Numbered from the stretch's first letter, positions 37,406-47,879 are shown. The stretch is 64,000 bases of DNA from Histomonas meleagridis (GCA_020186115.1 WSYJ01000157.1:558001-622000), one strand, 5' to 3'. The notes: a model not told the origin generated them from the letters alone. Made by a program: numbers and translations.

Positions 37406-37729
37406 TTATGGATCAAGTTCATGTCTTTGATAAAGAAGCAAAGAAAGGATTATTAAATTAATTAGGGCGAGAATCGAAAATATAGGTCCTTTACAAAATG
37501 TGGTAATGAATTTGTGAAAAGTAATAAAAATCATAATTCCTGCCAAACAGGATAAAATCAATACTGATCTAACTTTCAAGTGAAAGAAAAATGAAAACAC
37601 AAAAGAAAATGGGTTGGAAATCATATTACCATTTTTTAAATTATCATATGATATCAGTAATATAAGAGCCCCAAAAAGAAGCAACTTCAGGTTTCTCAGT
37701 ATTGACATGATAAAGCTTCCAATGTCCAT
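37406..37729 (-). CDS. Small membrane protein with three or four TM segments
   Basis: 107 aa from the ATG at 37729; an upstream in-frame TTG precedes it. Hydrophobic segments lie near 15-30, 38-52, 55-72 and 82-98 (KLLLFGALILLISY, FSFVFSFFF, VLILSCLAGIMIFITF, ILALINLIILSLLLY). No family recognised. TTCATTATATTCC lies just upstream as a possible initiator. Confidence 0.5.
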   Translation of the reverse strand: MDIGSFIMSILRNLKLLLFGALILLISYDNLKNGNMISNPFSFVFSFFFHLKVRSVLILSCLAGIMIFITFHKFITTFCKGPIFSILALINLIILSLLLYQRHELDP

Positions 37730-37982
37730 AGTTATTGTATTCGGAATATAATGAAACTTGTTTGGCAATATATAAACGGTTTTTCATTATTACAATGAAA
37801 TTTTTCATGAAGAAGGAAGCTATGATTAATTTCATATTAAATAATAATTTGCATAAATTAATAGAAACAAGGCAAAAATATTTTATTTAAACATCAATTT
37901 ATTTGAATGTCAATATAAAAAATTCGAATTACCAATGAAAAATATAATGAAAGAAACATTTGAATAGCTTTGTATAATATTT

Positions 37983-39404
37983 TTATTTAAAGTAATTTAA
38001 GAATACTTGTGCCATTTCAGCTATTGATGCATCTTCTGAATCAAGCAAATTCGAAACGCTATCACAAACGTCCATTTCCAATATTTTATTTTTCAATTCT
38101 TCGAAACTTTCCAATGTGCAAATCTTCGACATTCCTGTTATCATTCCATCCAAGAAATTTCCTGCTATTTCATTTTCGAGGTTACAAGCTTCTTCGCATT
38201 GTAATCCCAACAAATCAGACGAGAACAAATTTGCGCATTGCTCAGGGCTTCCTATTACAAAAATGTTATAAGATGCATGAAACAACAAAACCTTCTGTTT
38301 AAAGTCTCTTTTATCATCATCCAATATATATTGTATTAAGTTATTACATCCGTACATAAACATATCGATGAAAAGTTGTCCACAAGATAAAATATCAACT
38401 AATAATTGTGTCGATGTCATACTAATCTTTTCATCAATATCATCAATACTTAGAAGAATACTATTCGATAATAACTTATCTGTTAAAGGTAATAATTCAT
38501 CTTGTGAATGCGTGGTAAAAACAGTCGAAAAAAATCGATACGCTGCAACTTTAGTTCTTGATGAAGAACTTTTTAATAAAAGATTTGCAAGGTCAACAAG
38601 ATTCATTTCAGCCATAAGAAATAATAATTCGGGATATGCAGTGATGGCCATACGCATCGCATCTAAGACATCACAATAAATGCCATTTAATTTCTTATTA
38701 GTTAAAACAGTGTGAAAGATTTGAAATATTTCTACAATTCGTTCATGAGCTAAACCTGGAAAAGTCATAAACAATTGGCCTAAAAAATGTAGACACGCAA
38801 TACGCGCTTTGTTACTATGGAATGAGGTGTCAAGCGTAATGGCTAATGGATAAAATTGTTTGAGAACTATCTCAGGTACATCACCGCTTTGAATCATTAA
38901 TGAATATACAGAGGATCCTGCTTTTTGACGTTTTCTGTCAGCACTACGTGTGAGTTGCTTTATTTTGGGCATAAGACTTGGAAATGTTAGGATTTCTGAT
39001 GGCTGAAAAATGCGATAACGTAGAAAATAAGAAATTAATCTTGAAACAATTAAAAATTTGTTGTTAAGATCACCAATAGTTTCATTCCAAAATATGTACT
39101 CGAAATAGTCACAAATGTATTGAACAAATGCTGGGTTACGAAGAAGACCATAATCAATATTTTGTGTTTCATATATAATATTAGAAATACCAATTAAAAA
39201 CATGGTTGCATCTTCAAGTGGAGTTTCAATAAATGGTATGGCTAGTTTTTTTGCAAGAAATTTTTCAAGATCTTCATTCCCGGCGATTGTTGCAATATAT
39301 TTATGCTTTTTACTCTTTAGATAACGGAAGCTTCCCATAAGATGAGAAACCCTTGATGAGTGCCAAACTTTGGGTTTTGGAGTTTTTTTGTAGCAGCAGT
39401 TCAT
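37983..39404 (-). CDS. ARM/HEAT-like helical repeat protein, unknown
   Basis: 473 aa from the ATG at 39404. A further in-frame ATG at 39461 would add 19 residues, but GACGTTTATAAAT lies directly before 39404, so I choose the shorter form. The protein is almost entirely helical, with repeat-like blocks (ARIACLHFLGQLFMTFPG, LNGIYCDVLDAMRMAITAYPELLFLMAEM, LADLLLKSSSSRTKVAAYRFFSTVF-type). It carries a basic N-terminus (MNCCYKKTPKPKVWHSS). No specific family recognised. A scaffold role is a guess from the fold. Confidence 0.6.
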   Translation of the reverse strand: MNCCYKKTPKPKVWHSSRVSHLMGSFRYLKSKKHKYIATIAGNEDLEKFLAKKLAIPFIETPLEDATMFLIGISNIIYETQNIDYGLLRNPAFVQYICDYFEYIFWNETIGDLNNKFLIVSRLISYFLRYRIFQPSEILTFPSLMPKIKQLTRSADRKRQKAGSSVYSLMIQSGDVPEIVLKQFYPLAITLDTSFHSNKARIACLHFLGQLFMTFPGLAHERIVEIFQIFHTVLTNKKLNGIYCDVLDAMRMAITAYPELLFLMAEMNLVDLANLLLKSSSSRTKVAAYRFFSTVFTTHSQDELLPLTDKLLSNSILLSIDDIDEKISMTSTQLLVDILSCGQLFIDMFMYGCNNLIQYILDDDKRDFKQKVLLFHASYNIFVIGSPEQCANLFSSDLLGLQCEEACNLENEIAGNFLDGMITGMSKICTLESFEELKNKILEMDVCDSVSNLLDSEDASIAEMAQVFLNYFK

Positions 39405-39418
39405 ATTTATAAACGTCG
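39405..39418 (-). promoter_or_regulatory. GACGTTTATAAAT box deciding the start at 39404
   Basis: On the minus strand, GACGTTTATAAAT runs straight into the ATG. It lies inside the longer possible frame, so that longer frame is unlikely to be translated. Confidence 0.5.
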
Positions 39419-39867
39419 ATTTATGGGGCAGCCCAATTCTTATGAAATGAGTAGACAGCAATTCATTTAATCTTCTCTTGTACAGATGTACAAAAAAAAT
39501 TACTCTTTTTATAACATATTTAAAAATGTATAATTATTGATATATGTACTTTGATAACATATTAATTTTTTTGACAAAAAAAGTATATATTATGATAAAA
39601 ATTAAGCAAGAATGTATCACAGCACAAATATATAAGTTTGCAAAATCTTATCCACTCTTAAAGAATAATTTTATTTATAATGAGTATAAGATAGTTATAA
39701 ATATAAGATTCTCGAAGCATGCATCAACATATATTTTCTTTTATGTAAGTTATGATTTAAAATCTTATCTAAGAGAGGGAGCTAATTTCTTTTGATATGG
39801 TAATCTTCCATACCTATGCCATGTAAACCATTCATTTTAATCCGGTTTTTGGCCTTTCTCTCCTTAA
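39419..39867. other. Intergenic before Tudor-SN
   Basis: AT-rich with no supported gene; the 83-codon frame at 39544-39795 is low-complexity. GGCCTTTCTCTCC (39851-39863) lies just before the ATG of the next gene. Confidence 0.4.
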
Positions 39868-42360
39868 ATGAATCAAAAGTACTTCGATGGAACTGTTCGT
39901 GGAATCCTTTCAGGTGACTCAATAATAGTTGATTTTCGTCCGCCATGTCCAAAACAATATCAAGTTATTCATCTTAATTATCTTATTGCGCCAAAGTTTG
40001 GTTCTTCAAATGGTAAAATCAAAGACGAACCTCATGGATTTGAATCATGGGATTTCCTCCGCAAAAAGTGTCTCGGGTGTCATGTTCAAATTTTTTCAAC
40101 CTCTCGTCCAAGAAATAATACAACACATACAATTTTTGGAGAACTTCCAGTTACATTCACAAGGGTTTCATTATTCATGGATAATACAAAACAAAAAGAT
40201 TTAGGCTTGCTTGTTGTTGAAGAAGGAATGGTCAAGCTCAGAGATGATATTAAATCTGAAAATAGTTATTATTTACAGCAACTTCAGAAGGCACAAGAAG
40301 AAGCAAAGAAAAAAAAGATTGGAATTTGGGCTGAACAAAGCGGTTTTATAAGACCACTTCCAGTATCATATAGTGTATCAGAAATTCTAATGCAACAAAA
40401 ATACCGTGCGATTGTTGAGGGCGTTGTGAACGGAACCACGTTTTCCTTGTTTTTAATGCCATCACACATATTAATTCAATTTCAATTAGCAGGTTGCCGA
40501 GCGAAATCTGTAAAGAAAAATGATGAGAAAAAATCTATTTACGGAACCGAAGCCAGAGAAAGGTCAATTATTAAATTCTTCCAAAAGCATTTGCAAATAA
40601 GAATTTGCTCAAAATCCGAAAATGGCCCATTCATTGGACATTTTGTCAACAAAAATCCTTTAAAAGGACCAGATAATGAAATTGTAAGTATGATCAAAGA
40701 AGGGCTTATTGCTTTCAATCCTCAAACAGCAGATTTTGCACCAAATGCTGATCGATATATTTTAGCTGAACACCAAGCCAAGCTCGAGAAGCTCAAAATT
40801 TGGAGTGATTATCAGCTTGAAGAGAAAAAAGGCCAAGATTTTCAAGGCAAAATTGAACTGATTCGAAGCTCATCTTCAATTGTGGTAAATGGAACAGAAA
40901 AGAAGCTTTTCTATTTTAGCAGCATTAGAGTCCCTTATTTCTTCTACAAGTTCGGAGGCTCGGCTGAGAAATACGGCTTCGAGGCAAGGGAGTTCCTCAG
41001 GACCAACTTCCTCGGGAAGGACGTTAAGGTAATCAGCGACGGTTGTGAAGGGAACCGTGAATATGCGACCGTTTATTGCGATGGCAAGTGCATTAATGAA
41101 GAGCTGTGCAAAGTTGGCCTTGCCCGAGTAGATGATACTGTTGGAAAGAAGTCAGACCAATACCAAAACTTTGAAAAAGCACAAAAAGAAGCAGAGCAAA
41201 AAAAGATAGGAATCTTTTCAACAGAAAAACATAAATGCTTTACAGTTAAGGACACTACTTTGATTGAACATGGTGGTAACGAAGAATATCTTGGTCAACT
41301 CAAAGGTCAAACATTTGATGCAATAATTGAACAAATTTTCTCAACGAACAAATTTTGCGTTCTTATTCCAAAGATGCATTTGATAATCCGCACAGGCCTT
41401 GAAGGTCTTCTTTCATTTGGAAATAATGAAGTATGTGGATCTGAATCTAGACAATTTTGCCAAAAGTTTTTACAACAATCTATTCTAATCACTGTGTGTA
41501 GTGTTGACAAGTATGATTGTTTCTTTTCTGATATTGTTCTTAAAGATACAAAAGTTGATATATCAACTGAATTACTTAAAAACGGTCTTGCAGATCTTCA
41601 TCCACTCTATAGGACCATTAAGACACAAAACGAGCATGCTTCTGCTCGTATTTCTGCCATCGAATCAAGAACTGGAATTTGGGCAGACATGACTCGACAT
41701 ACATATTCTCTTAAGTACAACAAGCCAGAGCCTGTCAAATTAGTCAGCGTTTACAGCGAGTCAAGCCTTCATCTCGATGTTCAGCTTCTTTCAAAAGACA
41801 TGGAAACCATTGAAAAAGTTCTCAGTCGACCGTTAACGGAGTTAACCGCTGATGACATCGCCAACCTTCGACGTTCTGAATGTGTAGCTGTTCAAACACC
41901 AAAAGGAGTAATGCGCGCTCGTATTCAAGCACTTGGAGAGAATAATTCCAAAGTTACAAGCGTGAAACTTATTGATACAAATGAAATTACAAATACTTTT
42001 ACAACTGTTTATGCATTACCAGAGCCATTGACTAAAATTGTTCCACAGGCTATCTCAGTCAGATTGGGTTGTGTTAAACTATTTAATAATAATACTAATG
42101 TTCAGAAAGCAATCGAAAAAGTTTACGAGCTCTGTGAAGACGCCAAGCTGTACGTACACCTAATGAACGACGACAGTGAACCATTGGTTTTGATCACTGA
42201 TCATGAAAGTATAGATTCTACTTCTTTGAATTGTCTTATGTTTGCTTATGGTTTTGGACATTATGTAAGCTGTAATGCACCACAAAACTTCGAGCAAGTA
42301 TGCAAGAAGCTTAGAGAATATAGTGAAAAAGCGCAAGCGCAAAGAAATGAGAAAAAGTGA
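39868..42360 (+). CDS. SND1: Tudor staphylococcal nuclease (Tudor-SN/SND1)
   Basis: 830 aa. There are four staphylococcal-nuclease-like domains (about 5-155, 175-320, 330-465 and 480-625). The 'GTVRGILSGDSIIVDF' start, the 'KAQEEAKKKKIGIWAE' and 'KAQKEAEQKKIGIFSTE' ends, and 'YGFEAREFLRTNFLGKDVKV' segments repeat. A Tudor domain (about 680-760: ECVAVQTPKGVMRARIQALG...VTSVKLIDTNE) and the closing half SN domain follow. Tudor-SN is a multifunctional RNA-binding protein and nuclease involved in RNA decay, splicing and stress granules. Length is close to the usual 880-910. GC content jumps around 40930-41110. The start has a CCTTTCTCTCCTTAA leader. Confidence 0.9.
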   Translation: MNQKYFDGTVRGILSGDSIIVDFRPPCPKQYQVIHLNYLIAPKFGSSNGKIKDEPHGFESWDFLRKKCLGCHVQIFSTSRPRNNTTHTIFGELPVTFTRVSLFMDNTKQKDLGLLVVEEGMVKLRDDIKSENSYYLQQLQKAQEEAKKKKIGIWAEQSGFIRPLPVSYSVSEILMQQKYRAIVEGVVNGTTFSLFLMPSHILIQFQLAGCRAKSVKKNDEKKSIYGTEARERSIIKFFQKHLQIRICSKSENGPFIGHFVNKNPLKGPDNEIVSMIKEGLIAFNPQTADFAPNADRYILAEHQAKLEKLKIWSDYQLEEKKGQDFQGKIELIRSSSSIVVNGTEKKLFYFSSIRVPYFFYKFGGSAEKYGFEAREFLRTNFLGKDVKVISDGCEGNREYATVYCDGKCINEELCKVGLARVDDTVGKKSDQYQNFEKAQKEAEQKKIGIFSTEKHKCFTVKDTTLIEHGGNEEYLGQLKGQTFDAIIEQIFSTNKFCVLIPKMHLIIRTGLEGLLSFGNNEVCGSESRQFCQKFLQQSILITVCSVDKYDCFFSDIVLKDTKVDISTELLKNGLADLHPLYRTIKTQNEHASARISAIESRTGIWADMTRHTYSLKYNKPEPVKLVSVYSESSLHLDVQLLSKDMETIEKVLSRPLTELTADDIANLRRSECVAVQTPKGVMRARIQALGENNSKVTSVKLIDTNEITNTFTTVYALPEPLTKIVPQAISVRLGCVKLFNNNTNVQKAIEKVYELCEDAKLYVHLMNDDSEPLVLITDHESIDSTSLNCLMFAYGFGHYVSCNAPQNFEQVCKKLREYSEKAQAQRNEKK

Positions 42361-42856
42361 GCTATTGAATAAATAAGAGATAAGTTCTTTTTCTGTTTTC
42401 ACAATTCTGCAAAATTTGTTCAACAATTTGAATCCATCGATTGTTGTTGAAGATATTTTGTCGAACGGAATAAAATTGCCCTTGCCAAAGAAAGCTTGTG
42501 TAATCATTAAGATTGGGTAAATAGTAATAATCAAACCACTTAAGAGCTAAATATATACAAAAAATCCCTACAGATTATTCAACTTTTTACTAAGTTTACA
42601 AACAGTTTTCTGGGGGATATGGTTTGCGGTTATATGTTCAAAAAGTCATAAAACGCGTTTTTTCTCACAACTCGGAAAAATATGTTTATCTCGAATTTTT
42701 CAAATTTTTTTAATTCTTGAAGTAAAAAAATGTTTTATATTCAAAGTAGAAAATGAAGCTAATTAAAATAATAATTAATGCGATGTTTTTATAATTAGAT
42801 ATTTTTATTCTTATTTTCAATTCATTCAATTACGACATTTGACACCTCATTTCGCT
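42361..42856. other. Intergenic
   Basis: No gene supported; the minus-strand frame at 42160-42534 is a shadow of Tudor-SN. CCTCATTTCGCT immediately precedes the PLAC8 ATG. Confidence 0.4.
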
Positions 42857-43180
42857 ATGGCTGAGTATTCAACCGGTCTTTTCGAGTGCTTTAAAGATAT
42901 CAAAGGATGCCTTTACACAATGTTTTGCTTCGAATGTTCTGCTGCACAAAATTGGGCTGACTCAAGAAATGAACCATGCACAATTTGCCATCTTTGCGGT
43001 TATGCATGCCCAATTTGGACTCGATCTAACATCAGAAAGATGCTTGGTCAAACGGATTCCCATTATACTACTGATTGCTTAGTTTACACATTCTGCGGTC
43101 CATGTGCTGTTTGCCAAGATACTCGTCAACTTGATAAGCTTAACCAAAGCTCACAATCTATTAACCAACCAATAGCTTAA
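42857..43180 (+). CDS. PLAC8 (Cys-rich) family protein
   Basis: 107 aa from the ATG at 42857; the frame is open to 42839 from TTG only. The classic PLAC8 order is seen: TGLFECFKDIKGCLYTMFCFECSAAQNWADSR, then CTICHLCGYACPIWTRSNIRKMLG, and CLVYTFCGPCAVCQDTRQL. About 13 Cys make up the pattern. PLAC8 proteins are small, membrane-associated and linked to ion handling or cell size in plants and fungi; the role here is unknown. The stop lies inside TTAAATAAA, a compact 3' end. Confidence 0.92.
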   Translation: MAEYSTGLFECFKDIKGCLYTMFCFECSAAQNWADSRNEPCTICHLCGYACPIWTRSNIRKMLGQTDSHYTTDCLVYTFCGPCAVCQDTRQLDKLNQSSQSINQPIA

Positions 43181-43270
43181 ATAAAGCAAATTTTAGCCAA
43201 AGTTGAAAATGGATTTTTTCTATTTGTTTTTGAATGGTTTACTCTGAATGGGGTGTCCCGTTTCCAAATA

Positions 43271-43855
43271 ATGGAGCAATCGGCTGAGCTTTCAACTGGA
43301 AGCACAAACCCTTTTATTTCAAATCACCCATGGTTGAGTTTTATTTTTATTAAAACACTTCCTTTTATTGTTTATCTTGTAATTGTTTTAACAAATTTTA
43401 AAGAACCAAATATCTCACTTGTAATCTTTTTGATTTCACAGATAATAGAATTTGTATTAACAAAAAATCAACTTGGATTAAAAATGACAGGATTGAAATG
43501 GAATATTGATCCAGAAAAAAATGATTCAATAATCCAATATTATGCAAAGCCAGCACCATTTATCCCAAGTGTAGTGCTTTCAAATACCTTTTGGATTGGT
43601 TTCTTTGCATCAATAGTAATATGGGTAGTTTGCTTATTTATAAATATATTTAAAGCAAGGCTTCTTGGAATTATAATTTGTGCGGTTGGAATTGCTTGCC
43701 AAGCCATCAACCTGATCCTATTCACAAATGCGCATCATTCTAATCAAAAAGAGATAACATCTGTTGCAATGAACATTAAAGAAGATGTTCTTTTTGAATT
43801 AGTGAATGAAGAAGAAAGCAAATCAGAGCAAAATTCATCTAATGAAAGTACATAA
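43271..43855 (+). CDS. TVP23: TVP23/FAM18 Golgi membrane protein
   Basis: 194 aa from the ATG at 43271; a GTG at 43253 precedes it. The HPWLSFIFIKTLPFIVYLVIVL start, second TM, 'FVLTKNQLGLKMTGLKWNID' (equivalent to the family KN..GR..VGLRWW motif), 'NTFWIGFFASIVIWVVCLFI' and 'IGIACQAINLILFTNAH' match TVP23. It has four TM segments and an acidic Ser-rich tail. TVP23 proteins sit in late Golgi vesicles and act in trafficking. The WW of the family motif is reduced to a single W, but the surrounding layout is intact. Confidence 0.85.
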   Translation: MEQSAELSTGSTNPFISNHPWLSFIFIKTLPFIVYLVIVLTNFKEPNISLVIFLISQIIEFVLTKNQLGLKMTGLKWNIDPEKNDSIIQYYAKPAPFIPSVVLSNTFWIGFFASIVIWVVCLFINIFKARLLGIIICAVGIACQAINLILFTNAHHSNQKEITSVAMNIKEDVLFELVNEEESKSEQNSSNEST

Positions 43856-45378
43856 TTGCTTTCAACATATACTAATTACTTTCCTATATTTTTTATTAAT
43901 AAAAATTTGGTCTTTCTAAATATATAGATTATTTGTTTTGCTTATAATATTGCTCTGTAATGATTTTTGTTGATGACACATTGTGATAAATAAAACATTA
44001 TTAAAAATTTTATAAATGTATTAATTCATAGATCTTTTAAATATTAAGAGTGTGTACTCACCAATATGGAATCAGATTTACATTTTTTCGATATTCGTTT
44101 TCTTATTAATCACGTTTCTTTTAACATTTATTTAAAAATATGTAATTTTTGTGTTTACTTTAAATGTATCAAATGATATAACATTGAATCTCTCTTTCAC
44201 AATCAATTTTATATAAAATAAAAAAAAAAATTATCTTATTTATTTTAATCAATATATGATTAACAATTTATAAATTGATAATATTCATTTCTAACTTACT
44301 TTTGATTATCATATGAATATGACAACTCGAAGCAATATTGATCAATAGAGTTTTTGCTCATACATAATTATTCATGATATTCTGAATATTATTACCCTCT
44401 GTAGATAAAAGGATCCCTAAAAGTTGCACTTATCAAAAAAACATTATGTTTTTGTTGATTCCATTTGTATTTAAATAAGGGAATATCGATTAAGATATAA
44501 TTTCATTAATGACACAATATTCATGAAAACATTAATTTAAGAAAATATATTATCATTCATTGACTGGGATTAGGCATATGTTGTTCCATAAATAGAATGA
44601 CGCCAACGAAAGATGTGAAAAAAAGAAATTGAAATTGTGGGCCAAAATTGGAAAATATCTTCCACTTGCAAGTGATTGTCTCGCATGAAGAAAACCTTAA
44701 ATTGAATAAGACTAACAGCAATTTTTGCTGTGGTTATAGAAACATGTTCAATTGAAATCATTGTGTAGCAAGTGCATGTAACAAAAATATCACTGGGTAG
44801 AATGATAAGGGGTTGTGTTGTTTGTTTGGATGTTTCAATTTTTTATAGAATTCCTATCGAAAAAGACACTGTTTTTCAGCCTCAGGAGGAGCTAAGTCAA
44901 TAACGTTGTGTTCCATTTTGATTGGCTGAATTGCTAATGTTCTCAAGAGTCTGACTCTTATAACCAGAAATGTAGACACCATGCATCACTTCCTCATTTA
45001 ATTCCATATCATAAAATCTTTAATTTCTTGGTTCAAAATCATGATATGGTCATCTAGATCTCCCAACATAGATTCTTCAAGGTGTACTGTTTGGAATGTC
45101 AATTTGTTCTCTCTCATTAAAATTAATAGATTATTTATGCACTCTATTGCGATTACAATCAATATTATAACATAAACTTATGGCAAAATGCGTTTTCTTT
45201 TTGCATTTAAAAAAATTACTTTGATATTTTCTTACTGTTCTCTTATTTTCTAATTGTGATTTTTATATAAATAAGGGCACAATTTATATAATATATATTA
45301 TATAATAAGGAATTCAGCATGTAACAAATCTTAAAAAGAATTTAAAAATTATATAAAACTTTATATATAACACCAAGT
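43856..45378. other. 1.5-kb intergenic region with a decayed coding relic
   Basis: The first 700 bp are AT-rich and empty. Between about 44570 and 45120 the minus strand reads as broken protein in several frames (see separate entry). The rest to 45378 is AT-rich, with an ATATATATTATATAATAAGG stretch near 45290. Confidence 0.45.
44570..45115 (-). pseudogene. Decayed protein-coding relic, family unknown
   Basis: On the minus strand, MRENKLTFQTVHLEESMLGDLDDHIMILNQEIKDFM (from 45115) stops at TAA. It continues one frame over as LNEEVMHGVYISGYKSQTLENISNSANQNGTQRY, and in a third frame as DLAPPEAEKQCLF. Farther on, 44570-44761 is open again. Ordered amino-acid text across frame changes suggests an old gene. 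I do not recognise the family; a transposon-derived gene is possible but not shown. Confidence 0.4.
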
Positions 45379-46638
45379 TCACAACGCTGCGTTGTGGTAT
45401 AATCTCCAGTAGCCATCACGTGAAGCTGATAATATGTAAGGCTGATCTGAGAAATTACAATCAATGAATGCGCACGAAGTCACAGGGGACGGGCAATCAG
45501 TTATTGTACAATAAAGCCTGAAGTCAAGGAGGCTCCATATCTTCATTGTTCTGTCCAAAGACGAACTGAGCAAAATGTCGCCATTCAAATAAACCGCCGA
45601 AACCGGCGATGTATGCGCTGAAATTGTTTTGGAGCGGCTTAAGTTCCTCATATCCCAAGAAATGATGGAATTATCAGCGCCTCCTGATACAACGTGGTAG
45701 TCGTTATCGAACCTTGAGCAAGTTATCCCAGAACTATGACCTTGCATAACTTTGATAGATTTCATACTTCGTAAATCCCATAATCGACCAATGGTATCAC
45801 TACCACCGGTCATAACAATGCTACCATCAGGATGAACACATAATGTCGATACAGTACCATCATGAGATTTCATACGAGAAATGACTTGTTGAGTTTCAAC
45901 ATCTATAAGACAAAAAGTACCATCAGTAAGACCAGCAAGTGAAAAGCGCTCTGATGGATGCGATGCTGAAGATTGCGCAAACTGGTCAAACGATAGAAAG
46001 GCTGTATCGTCACTGCCGATACGCCAGAAACGAACGGTTTTGTCGAATGATGTGGAAAAAAGAACGTTTCCGCTGACAAATGATAAAGATGTTATTCTAT
46101 CACTGTGCCCTTGTAGCTTTTGTTGAAGTTCCATTGAAGATGCTGAAAAAACAGTGATGTTGGATGAAAAACTACCAAGTGCAAATAAATCACCATGAAC
46201 AGAAAGAGATGTTAAAGGCCTTTTGTCAGCTGACTCACTTGCATATGTTGAAAATGATTGAAATGATCGGCCAACTTCATTTGTGAAATCAATTCGTGGT
46301 TGATCAATGGGTTTCTCGTTTTCAATACGCTGTTGTGCTCTATGAATTGAATAGTCAATGAAAAATCGTTTTGCTTCTCCAATTTTCTCATCTCCTTCAA
46401 CATATTTTGGGATTAGTTCTGGAACTTCTTCTTGTATAGGAACATTCGATGCAATCCCTTTTGCAAGGATTAGCCTTAGACGGTCTTTACGTTCTTTTGC
46501 ATCTTCTCCAAATAAACAAATTGGTTGTTTCAGTTTTCGAAGATATATTTTTACATCGATATCTGAAGTTGGAACTGGAACCTCCTTCATTGCTTTGGAT
46601 AGTTGGTATTCATCATATAGGTTTCCACTTTGTTTCAT
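45379..46638 (-). CDS. PRPF4: U4/U6 snRNP protein PRPF4 (Prp4-type WD40)
   Basis: 419 aa from the ATG at 46638. The frame is open to 46845, but the extra 69 residues overlap the divergent SAP18 gene and are hydrophobic nonsense. Residues 20-65 hold the SFM motif (VPTSDIDVKIYLRKLKQPICLFGEDAKERKDRLRLILA), characteristic of PRPF4. Seven WD40 repeats follow (HSDRITSLSFVSGNVLFSTSFDKTVRFW, HDGTVSTLCVHPDGSIVMTGGSDTIGRLWDLRS, HSSGITCSRFDNDYHVVSGGADNSIISWDMRN). The protein is a U4/U6 di-snRNP component needed for spliceosome assembly, so splicing operates in this organism. Confidence 0.92.
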   Translation of the reverse strand: MKQSGNLYDEYQLSKAMKEVPVPTSDIDVKIYLRKLKQPICLFGEDAKERKDRLRLILAKGIASNVPIQEEVPELIPKYVEGDEKIGEAKRFFIDYSIHRAQQRIENEKPIDQPRIDFTNEVGRSFQSFSTYASESADKRPLTSLSVHGDLFALGSFSSNITVFSASSMELQQKLQGHSDRITSLSFVSGNVLFSTSFDKTVRFWRIGSDDTAFLSFDQFAQSSASHPSERFSLAGLTDGTFCLIDVETQQVISRMKSHDGTVSTLCVHPDGSIVMTGGSDTIGRLWDLRSMKSIKVMQGHSSGITCSRFDNDYHVVSGGADNSIISWDMRNLSRSKTISAHTSPVSAVYLNGDILLSSSLDRTMKIWSLLDFRLYCTITDCPSPVTSCAFIDCNFSDQPYILSASRDGYWRLYHNAAL

Positions 46639-46700
46639 CTGGAATTCAACCAGATTTGCTTTAAGTATGACATTTGATGTGAAATAAAAAGGAAAGCAAA
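46639..46700. promoter_or_regulatory. 62-bp bidirectional promoter, PRPF4 / SAP18
   Basis: Only 62 bp separate the two divergent ATGs. The region is AT-rich and has no obvious ACGTT box, unlike the equally short TAF1 divergent promoter. Confidence 0.45.
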
Positions 46701-47072
46701 ATGAATACAGAAATTGTAAATAGATTAGAAACATGCCCAACTTTGATACGTGTATTTTACCAAAAAAATGCACACCATACCATAGTTGATTTTGTGAAAA
46801 GTTTTCCTTCTCCAGAATTATATTTATATACATGGGCAGACGCAACTCTTAAAGAATTAGCTTACACAATTATACAAACAGCACGTATTGCTAGCGTCCA
46901 TACAATATCATTTAAAATGCTCGTACCTGATTTAAATGAAGGTGGTTGGATTATCAAACCACTTGGTATTGTTGATTTAACAAGCACTGAACCAACAGAT
47001 GTTGTTACACTCAAGGATTTTGGTTTCCGTCCCGGTTATCTTATGGATGTTGCGTATACAATTGCAACATAA
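46701..47072 (+). CDS. SAP18: SAP18 family protein
   Basis: 123 aa. TCPTLIRVFYQKNAHHTIVDFV, then ELYLYTWADATLKELAYTIIQTA, 'ISFKMLVPDLNEGGWIIKPLGIV' and 'LKDFGFRPGYLMDVAYTI' match SAP18 in order and spacing (family: CP.LLRVF...G.HH...EF..G..P..ELQIYTW.DATL.EL...I). SAP18 is a ubiquitin-like-fold subunit of Sin3 histone deacetylase complexes and of the splicing-linked ASAP complex. Its divergent partner is a splicing factor, PRPF4, a suggestive but unproven pairing. Length is normal for the conserved domain. Confidence 0.92.
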   Translation: MNTEIVNRLETCPTLIRVFYQKNAHHTIVDFVKSFPSPELYLYTWADATLKELAYTIIQTARIASVHTISFKMLVPDLNEGGWIIKPLGIVDLTSTEPTDVVTLKDFGFRPGYLMDVAYTIAT

Positions 47073-47879
47073 ATATCAAAAATAGATGCATAAATCTCTA
47101 TGTTTACTTTTAAAAACTATCCATGGTATTCAATATGTTATAAAGAAAAAGGGAAAAATTTTCGGAAAAAATAAATGATTATATTGGAAGAAAATCAGTC
47201 ATGATTTGGTTTATTTAGTAAAAAACGATTAAAGGATTTATTTTTATGTCTGTGTTAAGATTTTAGAAGTTAAATGAAATAATATTTTTATTTGATATAT
47301 ATAGTTTTTTGCTTGCTGTCTAAAATAATGAAGTCATAGGATATTATTTTGTAAAGGCACTTCTTTTCCAACCCTCTTTCTTTATAATTTAATAATAATA
47401 TTTTGGGTATAAAAATATTAGAGTTTTTATTGTATTATTTCAAGACAATATTTAGAATTTAACAAGGCTCGGATAATGTTTGATGTTTTGTAATGATTTC
47501 TTTCTTCATTTTTTAGATATTTAATAGTTTTTTTAGCAAATATAGACAAGCCTAAACCAATTGGGTTTAAATCAACAAATTCTAGATTCAAACATACACT
47601 AATTAGTGTGTGTTATTGCATATTAAGATTGGATACGATACAAATGAAATTTAAAACATAGATTCTCAATCAAACAGGAAAGATTATTTTAAAAAAAAAT
47701 AAAAAAACATGCATACTATATTACGAACTTGAGGTCCATTTAGATACACCAAAACTAGACTTTAACAAATATCCCAAACATCTACAAAAAAACTTTTTTT
47801 TGTAATTAAAGGTTCTATCGAATCGAAATTTTCGGGATGTGGGAAAATTCTCGTTTTCAAATAACAGAAATTTTTTGGG
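47073..47879. other. Intergenic
   Basis: 807 bp, AT-rich. I see no gene, tRNA or strong repeat. Confidence 0.4.

Noticed and set aside
39544-39795. 83-codon frame before Tudor-SN
   Set aside because: Low-complexity Lys/Ile/Tyr composition typical of random AT-rich DNA.
46639-46845. N-terminal extension of PRPF4
   Set aside because: It would overlap the divergent SAP18 coding region. The conserved SFM region begins shortly after the ATG at 46638.
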